Of a stretch of DNA of 64,000 nt, positions 31,587 through 40,245 are shown piece by piece; the first letter of the stretch is position 1, and each line of letters begins with the position of its first letter. The stretch lies in the NCBI RefSeq assembly GCF_001375595.1, contig NZ_CVJQ01000001.1:1922001-1986000 (forward strand). The letters run 5' to 3'. Under the pieces are notes generated by a model, which was given only the letters and a program-made list of their open reading frames with translations, made no database searches and was not told the origin of the DNA. The translations under genes and the position numbers were made by a program. This DNA comes from Phenylobacterium immobile (ATCC 35973). GTDB lineage: Bacteria; Pseudomonadota; Alphaproteobacteria; Caulobacterales; Caulobacteraceae.

Positions 31587-32012
31587 TTAAGGCTGAGCCG
31601 GCGCGGGCGCCGGAGCTGTCTGTGCCGGGGCCGGAGCGCCAAAGGGATTCGATGAAGCCGGCGCCGGGGCCTGAAAGGGCGCGGGCTGGGCCTGGCCCGC
31701 AGGAGCCTGGGCGGGTTGCGGCGCGGCGAGCGACGACGGGTCCATCGCATCGACCTTCAGGCGATCGACAACCGAGGAAGCGCCGCGTTCACGACCGGCC
31801 AATACGGTCAGCAGAAGGGCGACGATGAAGAAGGCCGCGCCGAGAATCCAGGTGGTGCGTGTCAACAGATCGCCGGCGCCGCGGGCGGTCATGAAGCCCG
31901 TCGGACCGCCGCCCATGCCGAGCGCGCCGCCTTCTGAGCGCTGCAGCAGCACTACGGCGATCAGCCCCAGGCTGATAAGGACCTGAATCACAAGCAGGAT
32001 GTTGAGCAGCAT
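31587..32012 (-). CDS. secG: Preprotein translocase subunit SecG
   Basis: 141 residues from the ATG at 32012 (MLLNILLVIQVLISLGLIAV); an ATG ten codons upstream is also in frame and has a GGGAA-like site, so the start is not certain. Two membrane segments, about 3-22 and 55-74, flank the conserved cytosolic loop LLQRSEGGALGMGGGP and TARGAGDLLTRTTWIL. A long Ala/Pro/Gln-rich C-terminal tail is typical of alphaproteobacterial SecG. SecG assists SecYE during SecA-driven export. It lies between tpiA and pyrG on the same strand. Confidence 0.93.
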   Translation of the reverse strand: MLLNILLVIQVLISLGLIAVVLLQRSEGGALGMGGGPTGFMTARGAGDLLTRTTWILGAAFFIVALLLTVLAGRERGASSVVDRLKVDAMDPSSLAAPQPAQAPAGQAQPAPFQAPAPASSNPFGAPAPAQTAPAPAPAQP

Positions 32013-32146
32013 GAACCCAAAGCCTTCGCCGGCGGAAAGCATGCTTCCCGACCGTCATTCCCAAAGCGCGCCCTCTAACACCGGGCGTGCGGCAAGACCA
32101 TAGCTAGGCGTCCATCGCCGCCAAGCAAGGGCCTCGAACCCCGGGG

Positions 32147-32890
32147 CTAAAGGGCGTGAATGATGCCGAGGAAGTCCTTGGCCGTCAGCGAGGCGCCGCC
32201 CACCAACGCTCCCCCGACTTCGGCGGCGTGCAGGATTTCAGCCGCGTTGGCCGGCTTCACCGAGCCGCCGTAGAGAATCGGGACGGTCGCGCCCGCGTCG
32301 CCGAAGGTTGTAGTCAGAACGGCGCGGATCGCCCCGTGGACCTCTTCGATGTCCGCCACTGTGGCGGTCTTGCCTGTGCCGATGGCCCAGACCGGTTCAT
32401 AGGCGACCGCGAAGGCCTTGCCGGCAAGTTCCCTGGGCAGAGAACCGCGAGTCTGGCTGACGACGACCTCGATCGCCCGGCCCGATTCGCGCTCGTCCAG
32501 GGTTTCGCCGACACAGATGATGGGCTCAAGGCCTGCATTGATCGCGGCGCGCGCCTTGGCGGCGACTAGGTCGTCCGCCTCGCGATAGGTGGCCCGCCGT
32601 TCGGAGTGACCCAGGATGACGAGGCTCGCGCCAGCGTCAGCGAGCATCTCTGCAGCGGTGTCGCCTGTGAAGGCGCCGGAGGTTTCGGTGTGGGCGTCCT
32701 GCCCGCCCACCAGCACCGGCGTGCCGGCTAGGGCCTCGCTCATGCGGTGCACCAGCACAGCCGGCGGGCACAGCGCGACGCGCGCGGTCGTACCGCCCAG
32801 GCCGTCGGCGATCGCCCGGGCCTCGGCCAAGGCGGCGGCCAGGCCGTTCATCTTCCAGTTTCCAGCGATCAGCGGCGTCGGCGCAGTCAT
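32147..32890 (-). CDS. tpiA: Triosephosphate isomerase
   Basis: 247 residues. The catalytic Lys is in LIAGNWKMNG, the electrophilic His in SLVILGHSERRATYRE, and the base Glu in VAYEPVWAIGTGKTAT, followed by loop 6. The phosphate-binding LYGGSVKPANA and VGGALVGGASL segments are intact. It interconverts dihydroxyacetone phosphate and glyceraldehyde 3-phosphate. It is the first gene of the minus-strand tpiA-secG-pyrG run and is divergent from the PpiD-like gene across a 167-base gap with no recognised tRNA or strong promoter. Confidence 0.97.
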   Translation of the reverse strand: MTAPTPLIAGNWKMNGLAAALAEARAIADGLGGTTARVALCPPAVLVHRMSEALAGTPVLVGGQDAHTETSGAFTGDTAAEMLADAGASLVILGHSERRATYREADDLVAAKARAAINAGLEPIICVGETLDERESGRAIEVVVSQTRGSLPRELAGKAFAVAYEPVWAIGTGKTATVADIEEVHGAIRAVLTTTFGDAGATVPILYGGSVKPANAAEILHAAEVGGALVGGASLTAKDFLGIIHAL

Positions 32891-33057
32891 TCAGCCTCGC
32901 AAGTTCATCTGTGAGATTTCGCGGTTAAGCCAAGCCGTTTGCCCTGTCGACCACCCATATGACCGCCCGCCTGCGTGACGGCGGCTTGCGATGATGAAGC
33001 GGCCTCCACTATACCGACCCCCTCGCCTTCCGGCGGCGCCTGCAGTTAAGGACAGTC

Positions 33058-34980
33058 ATGCTCACCGCGTTTCGCGCCTTCGCCAAGTCCTGGGTCGCCG
33101 CAGTCCTGATCGGCCTGCTGGTCGTCAGCTTTGCCGTCTTTGGTCTGAACGACGTCTTCCGCACCAATTTCGGCGGCGCCGTTATCGTCGCCGGCTCCCG
33201 CAAGGTTCAGCCGGCGGAATTCAAGCAGGCGTTCGAACGCTACAAGGCCGACCTCGACCAGCGTTTCGGCCAGCCCATCCCGCTGGAGATGGCGATCGAG
33301 CGCGGTGTTGATCGTCAGGTGCTGACCGGCATGGCCGAGCAGGCGTCTCTGGCCGCCTTGCTGGACAAGATGGGTGTGCGCGCCGCCGACACCTTGGTCG
33401 CGAAACAGATCGCCCAGATCCCGGCCTTCTTCGATCGCGTTTCCGGCCGCTTCGACAAGACCGCCTACGCCTCGATGCTGGCGCAGAACGGTCTGACGAC
33501 CGAGCGCTTCGAGCAGGATATGCGCGACGAAATCGCGACCCAGCACCTGCAGTCGGCGCTGTTCGAGCAGTTCGAAGCGCCGCGCGCCTACGGCGCCCTG
33601 GCCGCCATCTATGGTCTGGAAAGCCACGACATCGGCTATGTCGCGGTGCAGCCGCAGAACGTGCCGGCCATCGGCCTGCCCACCGATGCTCAGCTGCAGG
33701 CCTTCATGGACGAGAACCGCGCCCAGCTCCTGCGGCCTGAACAACGCGTCCTGACCGTCGTCCGGTTTGACCCTGCGCTGGCCGGCGCGGCCACGACCGT
33801 CGACCCGGCGGAGCTTCAGAAGCGCTACGCCTTCCGCAAGGACACGCTGTCGACCCCGGAAACCCGCAGCCTCGTGCAGATCGCCGCCAAGGATGCGGCG
33901 GCCGCCCAGCGGATCGCCGCTCAGCTCCAGGCCGGCGCTGAGGCGACCACGGTGGCCAAATCCGTGGGCGTCGACGCTATCAACTATGCCGACCGTCCGC
34001 AGACCTCGATCGCCGACCGGAAGGCGGCAGCCGCGATCTTCGCCACGCCGGCCGGAGCCGTGCGCACCGTGCAGGGCGACCTTGGGCTGTCTGTCGTAAA
34101 GGTGCTCAAGATCACGCCGGGTCGTCAGGTCGGACTCGAAGAGATCCGCCCGCAACTCGAAGCCGAGATCCGCAAGGAGGCGGCTGCCGAGAAGGTCTAT
34201 GCGCTGAGCCAGGCCTATGAGGACGCCCATCAGAAGGGCGCGAGTCTCTCCGAAGCCGCCCAAAAGGCCGGGGTGGCCGCCGTCACTATCGGTCCGCTGT
34301 CGAAAGATGGTCGCGATGATCGCGGCGCGCCCGTCGCCGGCCTGACACAGAAGCTGGTCGAGACCGCTTTCGAGCTGCCGGCCGGCGGCGAAAGCGACGT
34401 CACGGCCGAGCAAGAAGGGCGTTACTTCGCCGTACGTGTAGAGCGGGTCATCGCGCCCGCCATGCCGCCGATGGCGGAGGTGAAGCCAGCGCTCACCCGC
34501 GTCTGGACGCAGCGCGAAATGATGAAGCGCCTGCAGGCCAAGGCCGACGAGCTATCCGTCCGGTTGAGCAAGGGCGAAAGCTTGGCCGCGATCGGCGCCG
34601 GCATCGGCGTCCAGCCGGTGCGCGTCGCCGGCCTCGATCGCCGGAACGCCGGCCAGCACCCGAATTTCAGCCCCGACTTCCTGACCAAGGCCCTGGAGGG
34701 CAAGGCCGGGGATGTCTTCACGGGCCAGATCGCGCCCTTCGGCGTGGCCGTCGCCAAGATCGAAGCGACCCGGCCCGGCGACCCGGCGCAACTCGCCCTG
34801 GCGACGCAGCAGACCCGCCCGCAGATGACCGGCACCCTCTTGCAGGAACTGGTCGGCTCGCTTCGCGCCGGCGCGCGTAACTCGGTCAAGCCAAAGGTCG
34901 ACGCCAACGCCGCCCGGGCCGCCCTAGGCCTGCCGCCGATCGACGCCAAGGCGGACGCTCCCAAGAAGGCCACGCCATGA
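33058..34980 (+). CDS. ppiD: PpiD-like membrane-anchored peptidyl-prolyl isomerase / SurA_N protein
   Basis: 640 residues with the ribosome-binding site TAAGGA seven bases before the ATG. A single N-terminal anchor at about 11-31 (SWVAAVLIGLLVVSFAVFGL) is followed by a SurA-N-like helical chaperone region (VFRTNFGGAVIVAGSRKVQP, VLTGMAEQASLAALLDKMGV, NGLTTERFEQDMRDEI). A parvulin-like segment sits near 265-380, and a second helical half ends in a Lys/Pro-rich tail. PpiD stands at the periplasmic exit of the translocon and helps outer-membrane and secreted proteins fold. The parvulin domain looks degenerate, as in many PpiD proteins. Its stop overlaps the trpE ATG (ATGA), so the two are coupled. 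Confidence 0.88.
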   Translation: MLTAFRAFAKSWVAAVLIGLLVVSFAVFGLNDVFRTNFGGAVIVAGSRKVQPAEFKQAFERYKADLDQRFGQPIPLEMAIERGVDRQVLTGMAEQASLAALLDKMGVRAADTLVAKQIAQIPAFFDRVSGRFDKTAYASMLAQNGLTTERFEQDMRDEIATQHLQSALFEQFEAPRAYGALAAIYGLESHDIGYVAVQPQNVPAIGLPTDAQLQAFMDENRAQLLRPEQRVLTVVRFDPALAGAATTVDPAELQKRYAFRKDTLSTPETRSLVQIAAKDAAAAQRIAAQLQAGAEATTVAKSVGVDAINYADRPQTSIADRKAAAAIFATPAGAVRTVQGDLGLSVVKVLKITPGRQVGLEEIRPQLEAEIRKEAAAEKVYALSQAYEDAHQKGASLSEAAQKAGVAAVTIGPLSKDGRDDRGAPVAGLTQKLVETAFELPAGGESDVTAEQEGRYFAVRVERVIAPAMPPMAEVKPALTRVWTQREMMKRLQAKADELSVRLSKGESLAAIGAGIGVQPVRVAGLDRRNAGQHPNFSPDFLTKALEGKAGDVFTGQIAPFGVAVAKIEATRPGDPAQLALATQQTRPQMTGTLLQELVGSLRAGARNSVKPKVDANAARAALGLPPIDAKADAPKKATP

Positions 34981-36509
34981 AGCTAGAGCCCGCCTTCGAG
35001 GCGTTCGCCGAAGTCCACGCCAAGGGCGCGCCTCAGCTGGTCTGGACGCGCCTCATCGATGATCTTGAGACGCCCGTTTCCGCCTATCTGAAGATCGGCC
35101 ATGGCCGGCCGTACGCCTTCCTCTTTGAATCCGTGGAAGGCGGAGCCTGGCGGGGGCGCTATTCGATCATCACCCTAAAGCCCGATCTGGTGTGGCGCTG
35201 CCATGGCGAGCAAGCCGAGATCGCCGAGGGCGACGACATTGCTGCGGGCAGGTTTACGTCGCAGCCCGGCGGCGCCCTCGAAAGCCTGCGTGAACTGGTC
35301 GCGGCATCGCGTATCGATCTGCCGGCGGGTCTGCCGCCGCCCTCCGCGGGCCTCTATGGCGCGATCGGCTACGATATGATCCGCCTGTTCGAGCACTTGC
35401 CGGACATCAACCCGGACACCCTGGGCCTGCCGGACGGGGTGATGACGCGCCCATCGGTCGTGGCGGTGTTCGACGCTATCGCTCAGGAGATCATCCTGGT
35501 CACCCAGGTGCGTCCAGGGGAGGCGGAGACGACCGCGGCCTATGAGGCGGCGCGCGAACGACTGGCGGCGATCGTCGCTGACCTGCGCAAGGCCACGCCG
35601 CAACTGACCGGCCAGGGCGCGCCGCAGCCGGACCAGTTCACCAGCCTGGTGAGCCGCGAGGATTTCCATGGCGTGGTCGCCAAGGCCAAAGACTACATCG
35701 CCGCCGGCGATGTCTTCCAGGTCGTGCTCAGCCACCGGTTCCGCAGTCCCTTCGCGCGCGATCCCTTCTCGCTCTATCGGTCGCTCCGTCGGACGAACCC
35801 CTCGCCGTTCCTCTTCTATCTCGACTTCGGCGATTTCCAGATGGCGGGCTCGTCGCCGGAAATCCTGGTGCGCCTGCGCGACAACAAGGTCACCATCCGA
35901 CCGCTGGCCGGCACCCGTCGACGTGGCGCGACACCGGAGGAAGATCTGGCGCTGGAAGCCGAACTAAAGTCCGACCCCAAGGAGATCGCTGAGCACCTCA
36001 TGCTCCTCGACCTGGGCCGCAACGACGTCGGCCGGGTGACGATGCTGAAGAAAAAGGGCTCGAACGCCCCCGCCGTCGCCAGCGCCAAGCCGCGCGTGCG
36101 CGTCACCGACAGCTTCTTCGTCGAGCGCTATAGTCACGTCATGCACCTGGCCTCGAACGTCGAGGGCGATGCGCCCGATGGCCTCGATCCGGTCGACGTG
36201 ATCATGTCGGCCCTGCCCGCCGGCACGCTCTCAGGCGCGCCCAAGGTGCGGGCGATGGAGATCATCGACGAACTCGAGATCGAAAAGCGCGGCATCGGCT
36301 ATGCCGGCGCAGCTGGCTATTTCGGCTGTGATGGTTCGCTCGACACCTGCATCATCCTGCGTACCGCCTTCTTCAAGGACGGCATGATGTACGTGCAGGC
36401 CGGCGCCGGCATCGTCGCCGACTCCGATCCGGATTCGGAATACGCCGAGACTTTGCAGAAGGCGGCGGCCTTGCGGCGCGCGGCTGAGGAAAGCTGGCGT
36501 TTCGTCTGA
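34977..36509 (+). CDS. trpE: Anthranilate synthase component I
   Basis: 510 residues. The N-terminal domain has YAFLFESVEGGAWRGRYSII, which contains the tryptophan-feedback region. The chorismate-binding domain includes GDVFQVVLSHRF, NPSPFLFYLDFGDFQMAGSS, RPLAGTRRRGATPEED, LMLLDLGRNDVGRV, YSHVMHLASNVEG and ALPAGTLSGAPKVRAMEIID. It ends with GAGIVADSDPDSEYAET. It makes anthranilate from chorismate using ammonia delivered by TrpG. Its ATG overlaps the upstream ppiD stop; trpG begins 44 bases later. No leader peptide with Trp codons was seen between ppiD and trpE, and the overlap leaves no room for one. Confidence 0.97.
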   Translation: MKLEPAFEAFAEVHAKGAPQLVWTRLIDDLETPVSAYLKIGHGRPYAFLFESVEGGAWRGRYSIITLKPDLVWRCHGEQAEIAEGDDIAAGRFTSQPGGALESLRELVAASRIDLPAGLPPPSAGLYGAIGYDMIRLFEHLPDINPDTLGLPDGVMTRPSVVAVFDAIAQEIILVTQVRPGEAETTAAYEAARERLAAIVADLRKATPQLTGQGAPQPDQFTSLVSREDFHGVVAKAKDYIAAGDVFQVVLSHRFRSPFARDPFSLYRSLRRTNPSPFLFYLDFGDFQMAGSSPEILVRLRDNKVTIRPLAGTRRRGATPEEDLALEAELKSDPKEIAEHLMLLDLGRNDVGRVTMLKKKGSNAPAVASAKPRVRVTDSFFVERYSHVMHLASNVEGDAPDGLDPVDVIMSALPAGTLSGAPKVRAMEIIDELEIEKRGIGYAGAAGYFGCDGSLDTCIILRTAFFKDGMMYVQAGAGIVADSDPDSEYAETLQKAAALRRAAEESWRFV

Positions 36510-36553
36510 CGCCACCCCATCCTTAATGACGCCGACATCGCAAGAGCGCCCGC

Positions 36554-37144
36554 ATGATCCTGGTCATCGATAACTACGACAGCTTTACATACAACCTGGT
36601 TCACTACCTGAGCGAACTGGGCGCAGAGACGCTTGTTCATCGCAACGACGACCTGACAGCCGCCGAGGCCCTGTCCTTGCGCCCGGCCGGCGTCCTGTTG
36701 TCGCCCGGCCCGTGCACGCCCAACGAAGCCGGCATCTGCTTAGAACTTCTGGCCGCCGCGCCCGACGACCTGCCGATCCTGGGGGTCTGCCTGGGTCACC
36801 AGGCGATTGGCCAGGCCTTCGGCGGCGAGGTGGTTCGCGCGCGCGCGCTGATGCACGGCAAGACCAGCCAGGTTCGCCACGACGGTGAAGGCGTGTTCCA
36901 GGGTCTGCCAAGCCCCTTCACCGCAACCCGCTACCACAGCCTAGCGGTGCGCCCTGAAAGTCTGCCGGATACTCTGGTCGCTAACGCATGGACGGCGGAC
37001 GGCGAGATCATGGGTCTGCGCCATCGTGACCGTCCGATCCACGGCGTGCAGTTCCACCCGGAATCCATCGCCACCGAGCACGGCCACGAACTGCTCGCCA
37101 ATTTCCTGGTCCTGGCGGGCGTCACCTCGCGCGTCCCGGCCTAG
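36554..37144 (+). CDS. trpG: Anthranilate synthase component II (glutamine amidotransferase)
   Basis: 196 residues, a class-I glutaminase. It starts [20 protein letters not shown]. The oxyanion loop is [13 protein letters not shown], the nucleophile is Cys79 in [17 protein letters not shown], and the His/Glu dyad lies in [14 protein letters not shown]. The [13 protein letters not shown] and ATRYHSLAV segments are typical of TrpG/PabA. It hydrolyses glutamine and channels ammonia to TrpE; in some bacteria the same subunit also serves PabB. trpD follows after two bases. Confidence 0.96.
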   Translation: MILVIDNYDSFTYNLVHYLSELGAETLVHRNDDLTAAEALSLRPAGVLLSPGPCTPNEAGICLELLAAAPDDLPILGVCLGHQAIGQAFGGEVVRARALMHGKTSQVRHDGEGVFQGLPSPFTATRYHSLAVRPESLPDTLVANAWTADGEIMGLRHRDRPIHGVQFHPESIATEHGHELLANFLVLAGVTSRVPA

Positions 37145-37146
37145 CC

Positions 37147-38160
37147 GTGTCCGAGGCCTTCAAGCCCCTGCTGCGGCGCCTCGCCGACGGCGCGACGCTG
37201 TCGGAGGATGACGCCGAAGCCTTCTTCGCCGCCTGTCTGCGTGGCGAGCCGACGCCGGCCCAGACGGCCGCCGCGGTCACGGCCATGCGGCTGCGCGGCG
37301 AGACCGTGGGCGAGATCACCGCCTCGGCCCGCGCCATGCGCGCAGCGGCGATCCGGCTGGATCATAGGCACGATGTCATCGACGTCTGCGGCACCGGCGG
37401 CGATGGCCTGCATACGCTGAACATATCCACCGCCGTCGCCTTCGTGGCCGCCGGCGCAGGCGTCAAGGTCGCCAAACACGGCAACCGGGCGTTGTCGTCA
37501 CGGTCTGGCGCAGGCGACATCCTGAGTGAACTCGGCGTCGATCTGGCGGCCGACGGCGAGCGCCAGAGGCGTGCGCTCGACGAGGCCAATATCTGCTTCC
37601 TGTTTGCGCCGGCTCACCACGGCGCCATGCGCCACGTGGCGCCAATCCGCGCCGATCTGGGTTTCCGCACCATCTTCAACCTGCTGGGCCCGCTGACTAA
37701 TCCCGCGGGCGCGAAGCGGCAACTGCTGGGTGTGTTCGATTCGCGCTGGGTCGAGCCCCTGGCGCGCGTGCTGGGCGCGCTTGGCGCCGAGAAGGCCTGG
37801 ACCGTCCATGGCCAGGGCATGGACGAGCTGACAACCACCGGCGAGAGTCAGGTCGCCGAATGGCGCGACGGCCAAGTGCGGCTTTTCACCATCTCGCCGG
37901 AGGCGGTCGGCTTGCCGCGGGCGTCGCTTTCAGACCTGACCGGCGGTTCGCCCGCTGAGAACGCCGAGGCGTTGCGTGAGCTGTTCGCCGGCAAGACCGG
38001 CGCCTATCGCGATATTGTCCTGTTGAACACCGCCGCGGCCCTCCTGGTGGCCGACAAGGTCGAGACCCTGCGCGACGGCGTGACCGTAGCCGCCGCCGTG
38101 ATCGACGACGGCCGGGCGGCCCAGGCGCTGGCGCGGCTTGTGGAGATCAGCCAGTCATGA
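37147..38160 (+). CDS. trpD: Anthranilate phosphoribosyltransferase
   Basis: 337 residues from a GTG at 37147, two bases after the trpG stop. Key motifs are [20 protein letters not shown], the PRPP-binding [40 protein letters not shown] with the anthranilate-site residues, [40 protein letters not shown] and [16 protein letters not shown]. It transfers the phosphoribosyl group from PRPP to anthranilate. Its stop overlaps the trpC ATG (ATGA), so trpG-trpD-trpC are tightly coupled. Confidence 0.97.
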   Translation: MSEAFKPLLRRLADGATLSEDDAEAFFAACLRGEPTPAQTAAAVTAMRLRGETVGEITASARAMRAAAIRLDHRHDVIDVCGTGGDGLHTLNISTAVAFVAAGAGVKVAKHGNRALSSRSGAGDILSELGVDLAADGERQRRALDEANICFLFAPAHHGAMRHVAPIRADLGFRTIFNLLGPLTNPAGAKRQLLGVFDSRWVEPLARVLGALGAEKAWTVHGQGMDELTTTGESQVAEWRDGQVRLFTISPEAVGLPRASLSDLTGGSPAENAEALRELFAGKTGAYRDIVLLNTAAALLVADKVETLRDGVTVAAAVIDDGRAAQALARLVEISQS

Positions 38161-38948
38161 GCGACATCCTCCGGCGGATCGCCGCCTATAAGCGCGAGGA
38201 CGTCGCCGCCCGAAAGGCCTCACGTGAGCCCGGCGAACTGGAAGCCGCCGCACTCGCCGCCGACGCGCCCCGCGGCTTTCGCGCGGCCCTGGAACGCGAC
38301 CATGCGCCAGGTAAGCTGGCGCTGATCGCCGAGATCAAACGCGCCTCGCCGTCCCGGGGGCGGATTCGCGATGACTTTGACCCTCCGTCCTTGGCGCGCG
38401 CCTACGCAGCAGGGGGCGCGTCGTGCCTGTCGATCCTGACAGACGCCCCGAGCTTCGAGGGTGAGGACAGCTATCTCGTGGCCGCCCGCGCCGCCTGCGC
38501 CCTGCCCTGTATCCGCAAAGATTTCCTGGTTGATCCCTGGCAGGTCGCCGAGTCCCGGTCCCTCGGCGCCGATGCGATCCTGGTCATCCTGGCGATGATC
38601 GACGATGAGCTCGCCTCATCGTTGATCGCTGAAGCCCGTCGCTTCGGCATGGACGCTCTGGTCGAGGTTCACGACGAAGCTGAGATGGCCCGCGCCGCCG
38701 CGCTGGGCGCCGACCTGGTGGGCGTGAACAACCGTGACCTGCGGACCTTCACGCTGGATCTGGCGAATACCGAACGATTGGCGAAACTGTCGCCGCCGGG
38801 GGCTCTGCTAGTGACAGAGAGCGGCATCTTTACCGCGGCCGACGCCGCGCGGCTCGAAGCCCGTGGCGCCAAGGCGATGCTGGTGGGTGAAAGCCTGATG
38901 CGTCAGGCGGACGTGCAAGCGGCGACTCAGGCCTTGCTGGCCCTCTGA
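38157..38948 (+). CDS. trpC: Indole-3-glycerol phosphate synthase
   Basis: 263 residues, a monofunctional TIM barrel without a fused TrpF. It has [20 protein letters not shown] with the catalytic Lys, [96 protein letters not shown] and [10 protein letters not shown]. It closes the indole ring of tryptophan. It is the last gene of the trpE-G-D-C run; trpF, trpB and trpA are not in the window. The gap to lexA is 119 bases. Confidence 0.97.
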   Translation: MSDILRRIAAYKREDVAARKASREPGELEAAALAADAPRGFRAALERDHAPGKLALIAEIKRASPSRGRIRDDFDPPSLARAYAAGGASCLSILTDAPSFEGEDSYLVAARAACALPCIRKDFLVDPWQVAESRSLGADAILVILAMIDDELASSLIAEARRFGMDALVEVHDEAEMARAAALGADLVGVNNRDLRTFTLDLANTERLAKLSPPGALLVTESGIFTAADAARLEARGAKAMLVGESLMRQADVQAATQALLAL

Positions 38949-38998
38949 GTCGCTTGCGCCGCGCAAAAGCGCCGAGAATCCAACGTCCTGGCGGTAAC

Positions 38999-39027
38999 TT
39001 GACATTAACTGAGAACGTCTAGAGAAC
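38999..39027 (+). promoter_or_regulatory. lexA promoter with SOS box (LexA operator)
   Basis: A TTGACA -35 lies at 38999-39004. A direct repeat GAAC-N7-GAAC at 39013-39027 is the reverse complement of the alphaproteobacterial SOS box GTTC-N7-GTTC. With 17-base spacing the -10 falls at about 39022-39027, inside the second half-site, so LexA bound there would block polymerase. It lies about 40 bases before the lexA ATG, as expected for autoregulation. Confidence 0.88.
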
Positions 39028-39067
39028 ATCAGCAAGGTTTTTGCTTTGTTCCGAAGGTCTCCGCGCC

Positions 39068-39754
39068 ATGCTCACCCGCAAGCAGCACGAATTGCTCATG
39101 TTCATCCATGAGCGGATCAAGGAATCGGGCGTCTCGCCGTCTTTCGATGAAATGAAGGAGGCGTTGGATCTGGCGTCCAAGTCTGGAATCCACCGCCTGA
39201 TCACGGCGCTTGAAGAGCGCGGCTTTCTCCGCCGCCTGCCGCACCGGGCCCGAGCGCTCGAAGTGGTGAAGCTGCCGCAGCAGGCGACAACCGCCGCACC
39301 GCCCCGGGGACGCGCGCCCTTCAAGCCGCAGCTGGTCGAGGCTGAGGCCGGCAGCCAAGTCGCCAACGAGACGCGAGAGCTGCCGGTACTGGGCAAGATC
39401 GCGGCAGGTACGCCGATCGAGGCGATCCAGCAGGAACGCGATCGGCTTCATGTGCCGGAATCGATCCTTGGCGCTGGCGAACACTTCGTTCTTGAGGTTC
39501 AGGGGGACTCCATGGTCGGCGCCGGGATCCTCGACGGCGACATGGTGGTGATCAAACGCACCACCAGCGCGACCTCGGGCGATATCGTCGTGGCGTTGGT
39601 CCACAACGAAGAGGCCACTCTGAAGCGCCTGCGCAAGAAGGGCGCCTCCATCGCCCTGGAGGCCGCGAACCCGGCTTATGAGACCCGCATCTTTGGCCCT
39701 GATCAGGTCGCCGTGCAGGGCAAGCTCGTTGGACTGTTGCGCAGCTATCACTAA
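39068..39754 (+). CDS. lexA: SOS repressor LexA
   Basis: 228 residues from the ATG at 39068 ([20 protein letters not shown]); the frame extends upstream to a TTG that is not conserved. The N-terminal winged helix ([20 protein letters not shown]) binds the SOS box. An Ala/Pro linker leads to the cleavage site Ala113-Gly114 in [13 protein letters not shown]. The catalytic dyad is Ser148 in [14 protein letters not shown] and Lys186 in [14 protein letters not shown]. RecA filaments trigger self-cleavage and derepress DNA-repair genes. Its own promoter carries an SOS box. The place between the trp genes and comEC-gltX-gltA is the usual alphaproteobacterial one. Confidence 0.97.
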   Translation: MLTRKQHELLMFIHERIKESGVSPSFDEMKEALDLASKSGIHRLITALEERGFLRRLPHRARALEVVKLPQQATTAAPPRGRAPFKPQLVEAEAGSQVANETRELPVLGKIAAGTPIEAIQQERDRLHVPESILGAGEHFVLEVQGDSMVGAGILDGDMVVIKRTTSATSGDIVVALVHNEEATLKRLRKKGASIALEAANPAYETRIFGPDQVAVQGKLVGLLRSYH

Positions 39755-39842
39755 CCGCGCGGGCAACCTTTGCGACCTGCTGGCGTTTGGTTCCATGGGT
39801 CGGGGTTAGATTTCAATCACGTAAGCGTGCCCGCGGCCCTCG

Positions 39843-39862
39843 GCCCGGCGATACCGCCGGGC
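39843..39862 (+). other. Hairpin in the 5' leader of the alanine-rich lipoprotein gene
   Basis: A perfect eight-base stem, GCCCGGCG and CGCCGGGC, with the loop ATAC lies just ahead of the GAGGGAG ribosome-binding site of the downstream gene. It may shield or stabilise the leader. It could also be a lexA terminator without a U tract. Function is inference. Confidence 0.45.
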
Positions 39863-39885
39863 GCCTTCACGAGGGAGAAACCAAG

Positions 39886-40188
39886 ATGCGTATCCTCACA
39901 CTTGCCGCCGTCGCCGCCCTGAGCCTCGCCGCTGCGGCCTGCAGCAAGCCAGCTGAGAAGGCTGCCGACGAGTCGGCGACCGCCACCCAGGAAGCCGCCG
40001 CCGCCAGCGCCGCTGCCGACGCTGCGACAACCGCCGCGGCCGACGCGGCCCAGGCCGGCACTGCAGCGGCCTCTGCTGACGCTGCGGCGATGGCCGGCGA
40101 CGCCGCCGCCACGGCTGGCGATCACGCGGAGAAGGCCGGCGAAGCGGCCAAGGACGCCGGCGAAGCGGCCAAAGACGCGACGCACTAG
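39886..40188 (+). CDS. Small alanine-rich putative lipoprotein
   Basis: 100 residues from the ATG at 39886, preceded by a strong GAGGGAG ribosome-binding site; the upstream frame is not conserved-looking. The signal peptide MRILTLAAVAALSLAAAACS ends in a lipobox-like AAAC with Cys19, so the mature protein is probably a lipoprotein; Ala at -3 makes this a weak lipobox. The mature chain is a low-complexity Ala/Asp/Glu/Lys/Thr polymer with tandem GEAAKDA heptads at the end. By my count 48 of 100 residues are Ala. It should form a long helix or coiled coil, in the manner of Lpp-like spacers, but I recognise no family. A terminator follows. Confidence 0.7.
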   Translation: MRILTLAAVAALSLAAAACSKPAEKAADESATATQEAAAASAAADAATTAAADAAQAGTAAASADAAAMAGDAAATAGDHAEKAGEAAKDAGEAAKDATH

Positions 40189-40210
40189 TCTTTCAGACAT
40201 CGCGATGGAT

Positions 40211-40242
40211 AGAGCCTCGGCGATTTCGCCGGGGCTCTTTTC
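40211..40242 (+). terminator. Rho-independent terminator after the lipoprotein gene
   Basis: AGAGCCTCGGCGA and TCGCCGGGGCTCT pair over 13 positions with one G-T-type mismatch and a very short loop, followed by TTTTCC. It lies 22 bases after the lipoprotein stop and just before the end of the convergent comEC gene. Confidence 0.8.
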
Positions 40243-40245
40243 CGT

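Noticed and set aside
32891..33057. The longest gap, checked for a tRNA gene or small RNA next to the tpiA-secG run
   Set aside because: No cloverleaf arms, TTCRA loop or CCA end were found; nothing else identifiable is seen.
33046..34413. A 455-codon minus-strand frame opposite the ppiD-like gene
   Set aside because: The PpiD-like frame has an anchor, ribosome-binding site and coupling to trpE; the opposite frame has none.
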